From: an uncultured Clostridia bacterium
GTDB taxonomy: Bacteria > Bacillota > Clostridia > Christensenellales > Aristaeellaceae
Reading direction: 5' to 3'
DNA: 51,328 bases
Assembly: GCA_937874275.1 (NCBI GenBank)
Contig: CALNAU010000113.1
Coordinates: 1-51,328, forward strand
Below the pieces are notes generated by a model that searched no databases, was not told the DNA's origin, and saw nothing but the letters and a program-made list of their open reading frames with translations. Positions within the stretch are counted from its first letter, which is position 1, and every line of letters begins with the position of its first letter. Of the stretch, positions 7,846 through 16,796 are shown piece by piece. Both the position numbers and the translations under genes were made by a program.

Positions 7846-9700
7846 GCGCCGGCACCTCCTCTGTTGCTTGCGTTTGTTCCGGGGCCCCCAGGTAAGCGGC
7901 TACTACCTCTGGGTTGTTGCGGATTGCCTGGGGATTGCCCTCCGCGATGATATGGCCGTAGTTGAGCACATAGATGCGCTCACAGATGCCCATAACCAGC
8001 TTCATATCATGCTCAATTAACAGAATGGCCACCGAGAATCTGCTTCGAATCAGGCGAATGGTGCGCATGAGCTCATCGGTTTCGATGGGGTTCATGCCAG
8101 CCGCCGGTTCATCCAGCAGCAATACCTTGGGGTTACAGGCCAACGCCCGGCAGATTTCCAGTTTACGCTGCTGCCCGTATGGCAGGCCGTCCGCGCGCAC
8201 ATCGGCCACATCCTCCATGTTGAACACCTTGAGCAGCTCGCGGGCGCGGATGTCGATGCCCTTTTCCTCGCTGGAAAACCGCGAATCCCGCACGATACCG
8301 GATATCGGCGAATATTCCATCCGCGTATGGAAGGCCACCTTGATGTTTTCCAGCACCGACATGGATTTGAACAGCCGGATGTTCTGGAAGGTGCGCGCGA
8401 TGCCATTTTCCGTAATCTGATGGGTCGGCATGCCATTGATGGTTTTACCCAGCAAAATGATTTCGCCCTCCGTAGGCTGGTAGACACCTGTCAGCAAGTT
8501 GAATACGGTCGTCTTGCCGGCGCCGTTGGGGCCGATGAGGCCCACGATTTCATCATTTTTAAGCTGAATGTCAATACCCTCGGCGGCCTTAAGGCCACCG
8601 AAACTGATGCCGAGGTTCTTGGTTTCCAGCACCACGGAGTTTTCCCACACATCATAGTGCGGGGTGAAGGGCATTTTGGTCGGGCGTTTCTTGATGCCCA
8701 GCCACTGCTTTAGTTTTCTGCCTGTCGCCGTCCATGCCGCAAGCAAGGAGAACTCGGTGGTACCCATCAACCCGGACGGACGGAACAGCATCATCAGGAT
8801 GAGCAGCAATGAATAGATGACCAGGCGCCATTCGGAGAAACCACGCAGAAACTCCGGCAGCGCGACCAGCACGGCAGAGGAAATGATGGAGCCGGTGATG
8901 GACCCCATGCCGCCCAGCACCACCATGACGAGGTACTCAATGGACTTGTTGAAGCCGAAGGTTTTGGCGCTCAACATGCCAATCTGGTGCGCATACAGCC
9001 CGCCCGCGATGCCGGCAAAAAAGGCCGCCAGCGTGAACGCAAACAATTTGTAGTAGGTAGTGGGTATGCCCGTGGCTTCAGCGGCGACCTCATTCTCGCG
9101 AATAGAGATGATGGCGCGCCCATGGCGTGAACGGCCCAGCGTAAAAATGCTGGCAATCATCACCACCATCACCCAGAATATGATGGAGAACTGCACAGCG
9201 CTTGAAACGCTCGCGTCCTCCGAGAAGGCACGGGACATACGCGTAATGCGCGACAAGCCGGAAGCGCCTCCGGTGATGGACAGGTTTTCGATGATTACCC
9301 GGATAATCTCACCAAAACCCAGGGTAATGATGGCCAGGTAGTCACCCTTCAGACGCAAGGCGGGCATGCCAATCAACAGGCCGCACAGCGCCGCGGCCAA
9401 GCCGCCGGCAATAAGCGCAATGGGCAGCGCCAGGCCGAAGTGGATGTTGAGGGACTTGGTGATAAGCGCCGCGGTATAAGCTCCCACGGACATGAAGCCT
9501 GCGTGACCCAAAGCCAATTGGCCCAGCAAACCCGTGGTCACATTCAGGCTGACGGCCATCATGATGGCAATGCCTGTGGTAGCCAGAATGCCCGAAATAT
9601 AGCTGTTGAAGGTTCCTGTGGATATCAGCAGCGATAGCACAATGTAAACGATGAGCAGCGCGGTGATGTTGAGCACATAGCTTTTTGCCTTCATGTTCAT
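7832..9700 (-). CDS. livM-livG: branched-chain amino acid ABC transporter permease-ATPase fusion (LivM-LivG)
   Basis: 622 residues in one uninterrupted frame. Residues about 1-325 form a LivM-type permease with several hydrophobic helices and the family motifs LGHAGFMSVGAYTAAL, GDYLAIITLGFGEIIR and GGMGSITGS. Residues about 350-605 form a LivG-type ATPase with FGGLKA, Walker A GPNGAGKTT (about 388-396), NGIARTFQNIRLF, YGQQRKLEICRAL, Walker B LLLDEPAAGMNP and the C-terminal GxIIAEGNPQAI. A hydrophilic linker of roughly 30 residues joins them. In Escherichia coli these are separate proteins; here the membrane subunit and one ATPase are covalently fixed one to one. Livh lies upstream and livF overlaps downstream. 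The start ATG at 9700 has AGGTGG about 6 nt upstream. Confidence 0.93.
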   Translation of the reverse strand: MNMKAKSYVLNITALLIVYIVLSLLISTGTFNSYISGILATTGIAIMMAVSLNVTTGLLGQLALGHAGFMSVGAYTAALITKSLNIHFGLALPIALIAGGLAAALCGLLIGMPALRLKGDYLAIITLGFGEIIRVIIENLSITGGASGLSRITRMSRAFSEDASVSSAVQFSIIFWVMVVMIASIFTLGRSRHGRAIISIRENEVAAEATGIPTTYYKLFAFTLAAFFAGIAGGLYAHQIGMLSAKTFGFNKSIEYLVMVVLGGMGSITGSIISSAVLVALPEFLRGFSEWRLVIYSLLLILMMLFRPSGLMGTTEFSLLAAWTATGRKLKQWLGIKKRPTKMPFTPHYDVWENSVVLETKNLGISFGGLKAAEGIDIQLKNDEIVGLIGPNGAGKTTVFNLLTGVYQPTEGEIILLGKTINGMPTHQITENGIARTFQNIRLFKSMSVLENIKVAFHTRMEYSPISGIVRDSRFSSEEKGIDIRARELLKVFNMEDVADVRADGLPYGQQRKLEICRALACNPKVLLLDEPAAGMNPIETDELMRTIRLIRSRFSVAILLIEHDMKLVMGICERIYVLNYGHIIAEGNPQAIRNNPEVVAAYLGAPEQTQATEEVPAHAEG

Positions 9701-9708
9701 ACAGCCAC

Positions 9709-10587
9709 CTACACTTTCTCGCGCATCCGTCTGCCCAGCAGACCGGATGGCTTGAACAGCAGCACGACAATAAGGATGCCGTATACAACCGCGTCACTCA
9801 GTTGGGAAGAGATATAGGCCTTTGTCAGGCTCTCTGCCAGGCCCATAATGAGTCCCCCAAGCATGGCGCCCGGGATGATGCCAATGCCCCCTAGGACCGC
9901 CGCGATAAACGCCTTCAGGCCGGGCAGGGAGCCCAGCGTGGGGGAAACGGTGGGGTACGCCAGGCCATACAGGATAGAGCCGATGCCGGCCAGCGCACAG
10001 CCGATGGCAAACGTGAAGGTGATGGTGGTGTTGACGTTGATGCCCATCAACTGCGCCGCATCATAATCCTCAGATACAGCGCGCATGGACTTGCCCGCAC
10101 GGGACTTGGCGACCAGTATCTGCAACAAAACCATCAGCAAGGCCGATACCGCGATGGTCAGGACCGTGGTGAAGCCAATCTGCAGGCCGCCGATGGTTAA
10201 GGGTTTGATGTTGAAGGAAATGGGATAGGGCTTGGGGGTTGGCGAAAAAATCAGCAGCGCCAGGTTTTGCAGCAGCATGCTGACGCCGATGGCCGTGATG
10301 AGCGAAGAGATACGAGGCGAGGAGCGCAGCGGCTTATATGCCACCCGCTCAATGACCACGCCAAACAACACGCACATCAAAATAACCAGAATAACCACCA
10401 CCGGGAATGGCAAGCCAAGCATGGTGGTCAGAATTACAGCCGTATATGCCCCTACCATTAAAATGTCACCGTGCGCGAAGTTAATCAGGCGCACGATGCC
10501 ATACACCATCGTATATCCCAGTGCAATCAAAGCATAGATACTGCCCACATGCAGTCCATTGATCAGCTGGTTGAGGAACAACGTCAC
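9709..10587 (-). CDS. livH: branched-chain amino acid ABC transporter permease LivH
   Basis: 292 residues, an integral membrane permease pairing with the LivM half of the downstream fusion. Motifs include NGLHVGSIYALIALGYTMVYGI at the start (N-terminal portion of the first helix), LINFAHGDILMVGAY, the EAA-like GINVNTTITFTFAIG, and GGLIMGLAESL near the end. The start appears to be GTG at 10587 with only a weak GGTGATG ribosome-binding site, so translation may be lower than that of livJ. An inverted repeat lies between livJ and livH. Eight bases separate it from the fusion gene. Confidence 0.93.
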   Translation of the reverse strand: MTLFLNQLINGLHVGSIYALIALGYTMVYGIVRLINFAHGDILMVGAYTAVILTTMLGLPFPVVVILVILMCVLFGVVIERVAYKPLRSSPRISSLITAIGVSMLLQNLALLIFSPTPKPYPISFNIKPLTIGGLQIGFTTVLTIAVSALLMVLLQILVAKSRAGKSMRAVSEDYDAAQLMGINVNTTITFTFAIGCALAGIGSILYGLAYPTVSPTLGSLPGLKAFIAAVLGGIGIIPGAMLGGLIMGLAESLTKAYISSQLSDAVVYGILIVVLLFKPSGLLGRRMREKV

Positions 10588-10623
10588 TTGTTACATCACC
10601 GTCCATTTCCTATCGCAATACGC

Positions 10624-10650
10624 CGGGGGAGGAAAAAGATTCCTCCCCCG
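10624..10650 (-). repeat. G/C-rich inverted repeat between livJ and livH
   Basis: A perfect 10 bp stem GGGGGAGGAA (10625-10634) with TTCCTCCCCC (10640-10649), extended by one C-G pair, enclosing 5 nt. It has no T-tract, so it looks like an mRNA-stabilising or attenuating hairpin rather than a full terminator. Confidence 0.75.
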
Positions 10651-10673
10651 CCGCAACGAAGGTCCTATCAAAT

Positions 10674-11813
10674 TCAGGGATTCTGCATCTTCACAAACAG
10701 CTTGTTGCCGTTCTCATCAAAGGTCATGATGAAGGCACTCTTGATGGGGTCATTGTGATCGTCAAAGGTAATTTTGCCGCTGACGCCTTCCACATCGGTG
10801 GCCTTGATGGCAGCAATGGTGTCTTCATACTTGAACTCGGGGGCAGCCTTGCTCAACGCGTCGCACAGCACGACGGCTGCATCATAGCCGGTGGCCGAGA
10901 AGGATACGCTGGGCTCTTCATTGTACTTCTCCTGGAAGGCAGCCACGAAGTCCTTGGCCTTCTGGCTGTCAGCTTGGGTGGAGAAGTGATCGGAGTACGT
11001 CATGTTGGTGAGCAGGGCCTTGTTGCCAATCGCGTCCACAACATCCGCAATGCCGTCAGCGCCCAGGAAGCGGGTCTCAAAGCCGATGTCATTGGACTGG
11101 GTCAGCATGAGCGCGGCCTCCGCACCATAATAGGGAAGGAAAACGGCCTCAGGGGCGGCGTTTTTCAGGTTGGTCAGCTGGGACTTAAAATCCACATCGC
11201 CGTAGGCAGCGGATTCGGTGGCGACCACTTCGATGCCGAGGTTGGCGCATTCCTGAACAAACGCCTCGTACAGGCCTTTGGAATACTCCGTGCCGTTGTC
11301 GTAGATGACACCTACCTTGGTGATGCCTTCATCCTTGGCGTATCGAGCAATCTGCACCGCCTGGAAGGGATCCAGGAAGCAGGTGCGGAATACGTTGGCG
11401 CGGTCTGTCGTGATGTCATACGCCGTAGCGGAAGGGGTAATCATGGGGATGTTCTCGTCGGTGGCATACTCGGCCACAGCTCTGGTCACACCGGTGAGGA
11501 CCGGGCCAATGATGCCGACAACGCCATCGTTTTCCACCAGCTTGCTGAAAGCCAGTACGCCGTCATTGGCTTCGCCGCGGGTATCTTCCCACAGAATTTC
11601 AACCTTTTTGCCGTCGATGCCGCCGGCAGCGTTCAGCTCTTCAATGTACAGGTTAACACCCTTTTGAACGGCCAAACCATATACGGCATAGGGGCCCGAC
11701 AAAACGCCGATCCCGCCAATTTTTACCGTATCCTCAGCCAGCACAACCGCTGACATAGAGCTCAACCCCAGAATCAATGCGAGCACCAGGGATACCACTG
11801 CGCGTTTTTTCAT
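10674..11813 (-). CDS. livJ: branched-chain amino acid ABC transporter substrate-binding protein LivJ-like
   Basis: 379 residues, exported type I periplasmic-binding fold. A signal peptide (MKKRAVVSLVLALILGL...) ends with a VLA-EDT-like signal peptidase I site; there is no lipobox cysteine. The mature part begins DTVKIGGIGVLSGPYAVYG and contains GIIGPVLTG, FRTCFLDPFQ and YDAAVVLCDAL, the usual Leu/Ile/Val-binding pattern. The start is fixed at 11813 by GGCAAGAGGTC just upstream and by a promoter only about 47 bp away, so the longer open frame reaching 11888 is not used. It is first in the liv operon and separated from livH by a strong hairpin, which fits higher expression of the binding protein. 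Confidence 0.93.
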   Translation of the reverse strand: MKKRAVVSLVLALILGLSSMSAVVLAEDTVKIGGIGVLSGPYAVYGLAVQKGVNLYIEELNAAGGIDGKKVEILWEDTRGEANDGVLAFSKLVENDGVVGIIGPVLTGVTRAVAEYATDENIPMITPSATAYDITTDRANVFRTCFLDPFQAVQIARYAKDEGITKVGVIYDNGTEYSKGLYEAFVQECANLGIEVVATESAAYGDVDFKSQLTNLKNAAPEAVFLPYYGAEAALMLTQSNDIGFETRFLGADGIADVVDAIGNKALLTNMTYSDHFSTQADSQKAKDFVAAFQEKYNEEPSVSFSATGYDAAVVLCDALSKAAPEFKYEDTIAAIKATDVEGVSGKITFDDHNDPIKSAFIMTFDENGNKLFVKMQNP

Positions 11814-11859
11814 GACCTCTTGCCTCCTTACGTTCCGCGTGATTTCGCGGTTGTCCCTA

Positions 11860-11888
11860 AGAATACAAAAGATAGAGAATTTACGCAA
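11860..11888 (-). promoter_or_regulatory. sigma-A type promoter for the liv operon
   Basis: Minus strand TTGCGT (11883-11888), 17 bp spacer, TATTCT (11860-11865), about 47 bp upstream of the livJ ATG. Confidence 0.6.
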
Positions 11889-11948
11889 GTGCCGGAATGT
11901 TTATTCTATGTTTGCTGCGTCACATCGTATCTGCCGCCTATCGCTTCC

Positions 11949-11976
11949 TTGACAGGTCATTCACCCTTGGTATAAT
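11949..11976 (+). promoter_or_regulatory. sigma-A type promoter for the RluA-type synthase gene
   Basis: TTGACA (11949-11954), 16 bp spacer, TATAAT (11971-11976). Both hexamers are perfect consensus, about 37 bp before the ATG. Confidence 0.78.
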
Positions 11977-12012
11977 CGAGCAGGATGTTTAGTACAGCAT
12001 CTGTGGAGGGGT

Positions 12013-12867
12013 ATGAACCGCTATCAACTGGTCGTCCCGGAGCATATGCACGGCAGCAAACTGTTGCCGTGCCTGTCAAAGGCATATCCGTTGGCGCCAG
12101 ACATGGCTTTTCGGCGTGCGCTGAAAAATCGGGACATCAAAGTAAATGGTCAACGCGTGGCCGACAATTGCGCGGTGACTGCCGGTCAATTGGTTGAATG
12201 GTATACGCAGTGGGCCCCCGCGGAGATTCCAATTTTATACATGGATAACCGCCTGTTGGTGATCGACAAACCAAATGGCATCAGCAGCGATGAACAAGCG
12301 GGTGAGCAAATGACTTTGACGGGTCTGCTCGCCAGCCAGTTGAAACTGGATATGCCTCCCCGCATGGTGCACAGGCTGGACCATCAGACCTCCGGCTTGA
12401 TGTTTTTGGCGCTGACGGAAGAAGCAGAGACGGCGCTGGTCCAGGCGTTTCGGCAGGGACAAGTGGACAAGCGCTATACCTGCCTGGCAAAGGGGGAAAT
12501 GCCGCGGCAAGGGGATACCCTGCGCGCCTGGCTGCGCAAAGATGCCCGCGTTGCCCGCGTACAGGTATCGGATGCACCCGCACCGGAGGCTAGGGTGATT
12601 GTGACGGAGTATCGGGTACTCTCCTATCAATCAGATTGCAGCCGCCTGGAGATTTGCCTGCATACCGGCCGGACCCATCAGATACGGGCGCACCTGGCCC
12701 ATATAGGGCACCCCATTCTGGGGGATGACAAGTATGGCGACCGTGCTTTCAATCGTTTTATGGGCGCGGGTCGGCTGATGCTGGCCTCCACCGGTCTGAC
12801 GCTGCGTGTAGAGGGATTGTTGGCTGATTTGGATGGTCGTTCTTTTTCAATTGAAGCCCCGTTTTAA
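12013..12867 (+). CDS. RluA-family RNA pseudouridine synthase
   Basis: 284 residues. An S4-like RNA-binding N-terminus (about 1-70, with FRRALKNRDIKVNGQRV) precedes the catalytic domain. The catalytic aspartate lies in PRMVHRLDHQTSGLM; further family motifs are LLVIDKPNG, KRYTCLAKG, LHTGRTHQIRAHLAHIGHPILGD and the terminal substrate-stabilising region. These enzymes isomerise uridine to pseudouridine in rRNA or tRNA. Members such as RluC, RluD, YjbO and YlyB are too similar to choose the target base from sequence alone. Likely the first gene of a two-gene unit with the HAD phosphatase 21 bp downstream. Confidence 0.92.
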   Translation: MNRYQLVVPEHMHGSKLLPCLSKAYPLAPDMAFRRALKNRDIKVNGQRVADNCAVTAGQLVEWYTQWAPAEIPILYMDNRLLVIDKPNGISSDEQAGEQMTLTGLLASQLKLDMPPRMVHRLDHQTSGLMFLALTEEAETALVQAFRQGQVDKRYTCLAKGEMPRQGDTLRAWLRKDARVARVQVSDAPAPEARVIVTEYRVLSYQSDCSRLEICLHTGRTHQIRAHLAHIGHPILGDDKYGDRAFNRFMGAGRLMLASTGLTLRVEGLLADLDGRSFSIEAPF

Positions 12868-12888
12868 CTTAGTCAGAAAGAGGATGTT

Positions 12889-13743
12889 ATGCAGGAAAAT
12901 CCTATGATTCGACTGATCAGCGTGGATTTGGATGGCACGCTACTGAACCCCAAAGGCAAAGTGACCATTGGCAACCTGGAGGCCATCCGTGCGGCGCAGC
13001 AGGCAGGCGTGGTATTCTCGGTGGCTACAGGTCGCTTTTATGAGAACGCCTGTATCGGCATCAAGGATATGGGGCTGGATTGTCCTGTTATCTCCACCAA
13101 TGGCGGAAAGATTGCGGCCTCGCCCTTTGGGCAGGTGATTGCGTCACATAAAATGGCCGTTAGGAGTGCTGTGGAAGTTATGCAACGCTTGGATGATCTG
13201 GAAGCCGCCTACTATGTGTTTGCCGATGGGTTGGTGGGGGTCAGGCTGCCGGAAGACAGGCACCATTCGCAGATTGAATTTGGGGATGATAGGATGCTGC
13301 ACGAGGCGAAGACCCGTTACTTTACAGGCCATGCCGCCTGTCTGGACGCCGTTGAGCGCGGCATATATAAGTTTTATGTGCATACCTTTGGCGACCGGGC
13401 GAAACTGCAGCATGTGCGTCAGGCCTTGCAGTTCATTCCGGATACTGTGTTGACCCACTCCAGCGAGAGCAACATCGAAATCATGCCGCCGGGGGTAGAT
13501 AAAAGCAGCGGCATCAGAGAGCTCGCTGCTTATTTGAGCATTCCCTTGTCCCAGGTGATGGCCATAGGCGATCAGGACAATGACTTGCCGATGATTCTGG
13601 CGGCCGGGCTTGGCGTAGCCATGGGCAACGCGTCAGAGGATGTGAAGGCCAAAGCGGATGTCATCACAAGCTCCAACGCGGAGGATGGTGTGGCGCAGGC
13701 CATTTATCGCTATGCGCTATCCTCGCCATCCGGCCAGGCATAG
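12889..13743 (+). CDS. Cof-type HAD-IIB hydrolase (sugar or nucleotide phosphatase)
   Basis: 284 residues. HAD motif I is SVDLDGTLLN, motif II is VATGR, motif III Lys precedes SSGIRELAAYL (within DKSSG) and motif IV is AIGDQDNDLPMI, followed by GVAMGNASEDVKAKAD. A C2-type cap sits between motifs II and III, as in the Cof/YidA group, which dephosphorylates sugar phosphates or other small metabolites. The start at 12889 follows AAAGAGG; Met6 (12904) is a possible alternative. The last 34 bp overlap the end of the convergent yigZ-like gene. The specific substrate cannot be inferred. Confidence 0.88.
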   Translation: MQENPMIRLISVDLDGTLLNPKGKVTIGNLEAIRAAQQAGVVFSVATGRFYENACIGIKDMGLDCPVISTNGGKIAASPFGQVIASHKMAVRSAVEVMQRLDDLEAAYYVFADGLVGVRLPEDRHHSQIEFGDDRMLHEAKTRYFTGHAACLDAVERGIYKFYVHTFGDRAKLQHVRQALQFIPDTVLTHSSESNIEIMPPGVDKSSGIRELAAYLSIPLSQVMAIGDQDNDLPMILAAGLGVAMGNASEDVKAKADVITSSNAEDGVAQAIYRYALSSPSGQA

Positions 13744-14360
13744 TACATCCTGTCCAGCTCGGTGATTACAGCACGGCCGTCGCTCCATTGGGCGAGGGCC
13801 ATTTCGATTATTTGCTGATCCGTTTCCCGCAGGCTGAGGACGGCCGTCACCTGATCTGTGTACTGCGTGTCCTCCAATGCGACGGGTTGCGTAGATAGTT
13901 GGTATTGCACCCTGTCCCACAGACCATAGGGGAGCACTGCCTGGATGCGCACGCTTGGCTCCATCACAGCCACACCGGCCGCATCCACAGCCAAGGCACA
14001 GCCCTTGGTGTAGGCACGAACCAGGCCGCCCGCCCCCAACAGCACCCCGCCAAAGTATCGCACGACAACAGCGCAGCAATTGACCAACTGCTTTTGTCTG
14101 AGTACCTCCATGATGGGCTGTCCGGCTGTGCCCGATGGCTCCCCATCGTCCTGATAGCGCATGATGCCGGCGTTGCGCCCGATGATGTAGGCAAAGCAGT
14201 GGTGAGTAGCGTCCCGATGCTGCTCCCGGACTGACTGGATATAGCGCAGCGCTTCCTCCTCGGTGTCTACGGGTGCCGCGTAACCTATGAAACGGCTTTT
14301 GTTGACAACAAAGGCATCGCTCGCTTCCTTGCTCAAGGTTTTGTAGGGACGTTCGCTCAT
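13710..14360 (-). CDS. YigZ/IMPACT family protein
   Basis: 216 residues of UPF0029/IMPACT family. The N-terminal domain has SRFIGYAAPVDTEEEAL, DATHHCFAYIIG, YQDDGEPSGTAGQPI and VVVRYFGGVLLGAGGLVRAYT, the full family signature; the C-terminal DUF1949 domain follows. Eukaryotic IMPACT modulates translational stress signalling and bacterial YigZ/YvyE is of unclear biochemical role. The ATG overlaps the tyrS stop as ATGA, making it the third gene of the tyrosine T-box operon. Its tail overlaps the convergent HAD gene. The operon context suggests a role when tyrosine or charged tRNA-Tyr is short, but that is inference. Confidence 0.9.
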   Translation of the reverse strand: MSERPYKTLSKEASDAFVVNKSRFIGYAAPVDTEEEALRYIQSVREQHRDATHHCFAYIIGRNAGIMRYQDDGEPSGTAGQPIMEVLRQKQLVNCCAVVVRYFGGVLLGAGGLVRAYTKGCALAVDAAGVAVMEPSVRIQAVLPYGLWDRVQYQLSTQPVALEDTQYTDQVTAVLSLRETDQQIIEMALAQWSDGRAVITELDRMYYAWPDGEDSA

Positions 14361-15583
14361 GATTTGAGCACGATGCGGCAGTAGTTCTTTTTTCCGCGGC
14401 GCAGCAACAATCCGTCGGCACCAATCTGCTCGGGCTGCACGATGTAGTCAATATCGCTGACCCGCTCATCGGCGACCTGCACCGCGCCTTGGGCCACCAT
14501 CTTGCGGGCTTCACTGCGGCTGGTGCACAGGCCGCTGAGGTGCAGCAGCGTGGTCAGGCGGGCGTCGCTCTCCAGCTCTTCGCGGCTGATGGCAAAGGTT
14601 GGTACCTCCTCAGAGGCGCTGCCGCCACTGAACAAGGCGGCGGATGCTTCCTGCGCCTTTTGCGCCTCCTCCTCGCCGTGAACAATCTTGGTGCACTCAA
14701 ACGCAAGCACCTTCTTGGCTTCGTTAATGTCGGCTCCCTCCAGTCGGCTGAGGCGGCGTACCTCATCCATGGGCAGGAAGGTAAGCAGTGCCTGGGATTT
14801 GGATACATCCGCGTCGCTCACATTGCGCCAGTATTGATAGAACTCATAGGGGCTGCATAGGTCTGCATCCAGCCACAAGGCACCCCGCTCGGTTTTGCCC
14901 ATCTTTTTTCCTTCGTGGGTGAGCAATAGCTTGAACGTGCAAGCATAGGCGTCCTCCCGCTCCTTGCGTCGGATGAGGTCCGCGCCCGACAGCATATTGC
15001 TCCACTGGTCATCGCCGCCCATCTGCAAGCGACAGCCGTGGCGCTTGAACAGCTCCAGGAAGTCATAGGATTGCATCAGCATGTAGTTGAATTCCAAGAA
15101 TGTCAGCCCACGCTCCAGCCGTTGCTTATAGCATTCAGCGGTTAGCATGCGGTTGACCGAGAAGTGAACGCCGATATCTCGTATAAATTCTACATAGTTG
15201 AGGTCCAGCAGCCAGTCCGCGTTGTTGGCCATCATAGCCTTTCCGTTCTCAAAGGTGAGGAAGCGGGACAGCTGGCGGGCAATGCCGGCGGCGTTTTCCT
15301 GAACCTTTTCTACCGTCATCATCCGGCGCATATCTGTTTTGCCGCTGGGGTCGCCAATCAATGTGGTGCCGCCGCCCACCAAAGCGATGGGAATGTGTCC
15401 GGCTTTCTGCATATGCATCATGGCCAGGATGGGGATGAAGTGACCAAAGTGCAGGCTGGCAGCGGTGGGGTCAAAACCGATATAGAATTTGGTTGGTTCC
15501 TTCTCCAGCTGCTTGTAGAGGTCTTCTTCGTAGGTTATCTGAGCAATGAATCCGCGCTCCTTGAGTAAATCCAGAATGTGCAT
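14357..15583 (-). CDS. tyrS: tyrosyl-tRNA synthetase
   Basis: 408 residues, class I aminoacyl-tRNA synthetase that charges tRNA-Tyr. The HIGH-like motif reads HFGH (about 45-48) after FYIGFDPTAASL, and the KMSKS-like motif reads KKMGKT near residue 226. Tyrosine-site regions (MLMQSYDFLELF, QMGGDDQWSNM) are present, and the C-terminal S4 RNA-binding domain (LCTSRSEARKMVAQGAVQV, VRDSD-like VSDIDY) is complete. The start at 15583 replaces a longer open frame that overlaps the upstream aminotransferase. The gene lies 13 bp after the aminotransferase and is translationally coupled to yigZ downstream. Expression is read through the tyrosine T-box leader upstream of the aminotransferase. Confidence 0.97.
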   Translation of the reverse strand: MHILDLLKERGFIAQITYEEDLYKQLEKEPTKFYIGFDPTAASLHFGHFIPILAMMHMQKAGHIPIALVGGGTTLIGDPSGKTDMRRMMTVEKVQENAAGIARQLSRFLTFENGKAMMANNADWLLDLNYVEFIRDIGVHFSVNRMLTAECYKQRLERGLTFLEFNYMLMQSYDFLELFKRHGCRLQMGGDDQWSNMLSGADLIRRKEREDAYACTFKLLLTHEGKKMGKTERGALWLDADLCSPYEFYQYWRNVSDADVSKSQALLTFLPMDEVRRLSRLEGADINEAKKVLAFECTKIVHGEEEAQKAQEASAALFSGGSASEEVPTFAISREELESDARLTTLLHLSGLCTSRSEARKMVAQGAVQVADERVSDIDYIVQPEQIGADGLLLRRGKKNYCRIVLKS

Positions 15584-15596
15584 GTTTCTTCTCCTG

Positions 15597-16781
15597 TCAC
15601 ATTTGTTGTAAGCTATCGGCCAGTATCTCCATGCCTCGCAGGATGGCTGGTCGGTCAGCGTTGGAAAAATTGAGTCGCAGGGTATTGTGATGACCGCCTT
15701 CGGGATAGAAGTATTCGCCGGGGACAAATGCCACACCGCGCTCTACCGCCTTGCGGAACAAATCGGTTGCGCGCACATCATCCTCCAGCTCAACAAAAAT
15801 GAAGAGCCCGCCCTCCGGCTGGGTGTAGTGCCGCTTTTTTGGCATTTCCTTCAATTGGCTTAGCATCGTATCCATCAGGGTTGCGTATTGGCTGCAAATG
15901 CGGTCAATGTGGGGGGAAAGCAACCCATCTCGCAGGTATGCGTCCACGATGGCCTGGTTGAGGTTGGCGGTATGTACGTCAGTACATTGCTTACAAACAG
16001 CGCAGCGGCGCATCAGCTGTGCATCACCGGCCATAAAGCCAACGCGCAAACCGGGCGAAACCACCTTGGAAAAGCTGCCCAGCAAGACCACCCAACCCTC
16101 TTCATCAAATGATTTGATGGTTGCAACATGTTGACCCCGATAGCGCAGTGAGCGGTACGGGTCATCCTCGGCGACCACGACTTTATAGCGCGCTGCCAAC
16201 CGGGCCACCTGTTCCCGCCGATTCAGGGAGAGTGTGCGACCGGTAGGGTTCTGAAAGGTGGGGATGATGTAGAGCAGCTTTGGCCGCCATTTGCGCATCA
16301 TCTCTTCCAAGTGGTTGATGTCTATCCCCTCATCATCACTGTTGACGGGGACAATGTTGGCCTGATAACTGCTCATTGCTTGCAGCGCGCCGAGGAAAGC
16401 GGGGCTTTCCGTCAGCACGGCATCGCCGGGATTCACCAACGTCTTCAGCAGCAGGTCCAACCCCTGCATGGAGCCGGTGGTCACCAGCACGTGATCTTCC
16501 TGCACCTGCGCGGCGAAAGTATCCTGTATATAACCCGGCAGGGACTGGCGCAGGGGGGGGTATCCTTCCGTCTGTCCATATTGCAGAATGGCTTTGCCGT
16601 TGTCCCTCAGCAAAGCTGAAGCGATGTGGGCAACTTGCGCATCAGGCAATGCAAAGGCACCCGGATTGCCCCCCGCAAAAGAAATGACGCCCGGCTTTGC
16701 TGAAAACGCAAACAGCTCCCGGATGGCGCTGCCGGATAAACCAGCCATTCGTTGCGCATAGGGGAACTTGAGATTCACCAT
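15597..16781 (-). CDS. PLP-dependent aminotransferase, aromatic/2-aminoadipate type (fold type I)
   Basis: 394 residues. The family pattern is GVISFAGGNPG, QYGQTEGYPPLR, TTGSMQGLDLL, PTFQNPTGRT, AEDDPYRSLR and the PLP lysine in SFSKVVSPGLRVGF (about Lys236), with the C-terminal arginine in TLRLNFS. This matches class I aminotransferases such as LysN/MocR-type and aromatic aminotransferases. Being first in a transcript controlled by a tyrosine-specific T-box and followed by tyrS suggests the aromatic side: the last transamination step of tyrosine (and phenylalanine) synthesis. The start at 16781 follows AGGAGGTGGAGC; the open frame continuing to 16859 is part of the leader and terminator. Substrate is inferred from regulation, not from residues. 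Confidence 0.88.
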   Translation of the reverse strand: MVNLKFPYAQRMAGLSGSAIRELFAFSAKPGVISFAGGNPGAFALPDAQVAHIASALLRDNGKAILQYGQTEGYPPLRQSLPGYIQDTFAAQVQEDHVLVTTGSMQGLDLLLKTLVNPGDAVLTESPAFLGALQAMSSYQANIVPVNSDDEGIDINHLEEMMRKWRPKLLYIIPTFQNPTGRTLSLNRREQVARLAARYKVVVAEDDPYRSLRYRGQHVATIKSFDEEGWVVLLGSFSKVVSPGLRVGFMAGDAQLMRRCAVCKQCTDVHTANLNQAIVDAYLRDGLLSPHIDRICSQYATLMDTMLSQLKEMPKKRHYTQPEGGLFIFVELEDDVRATDLFRKAVERGVAFVPGEYFYPEGGHHNTLRLNFSNADRPAILRGMEILADSLQQM

Positions 16782-16796
16782 GCTCCACCTCCTGAT

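Noticed and set aside
11814..11888. N-terminal extension of LivJ
   Set aside because: It overlaps the -10 and -35 boxes and would bury the signal peptide.
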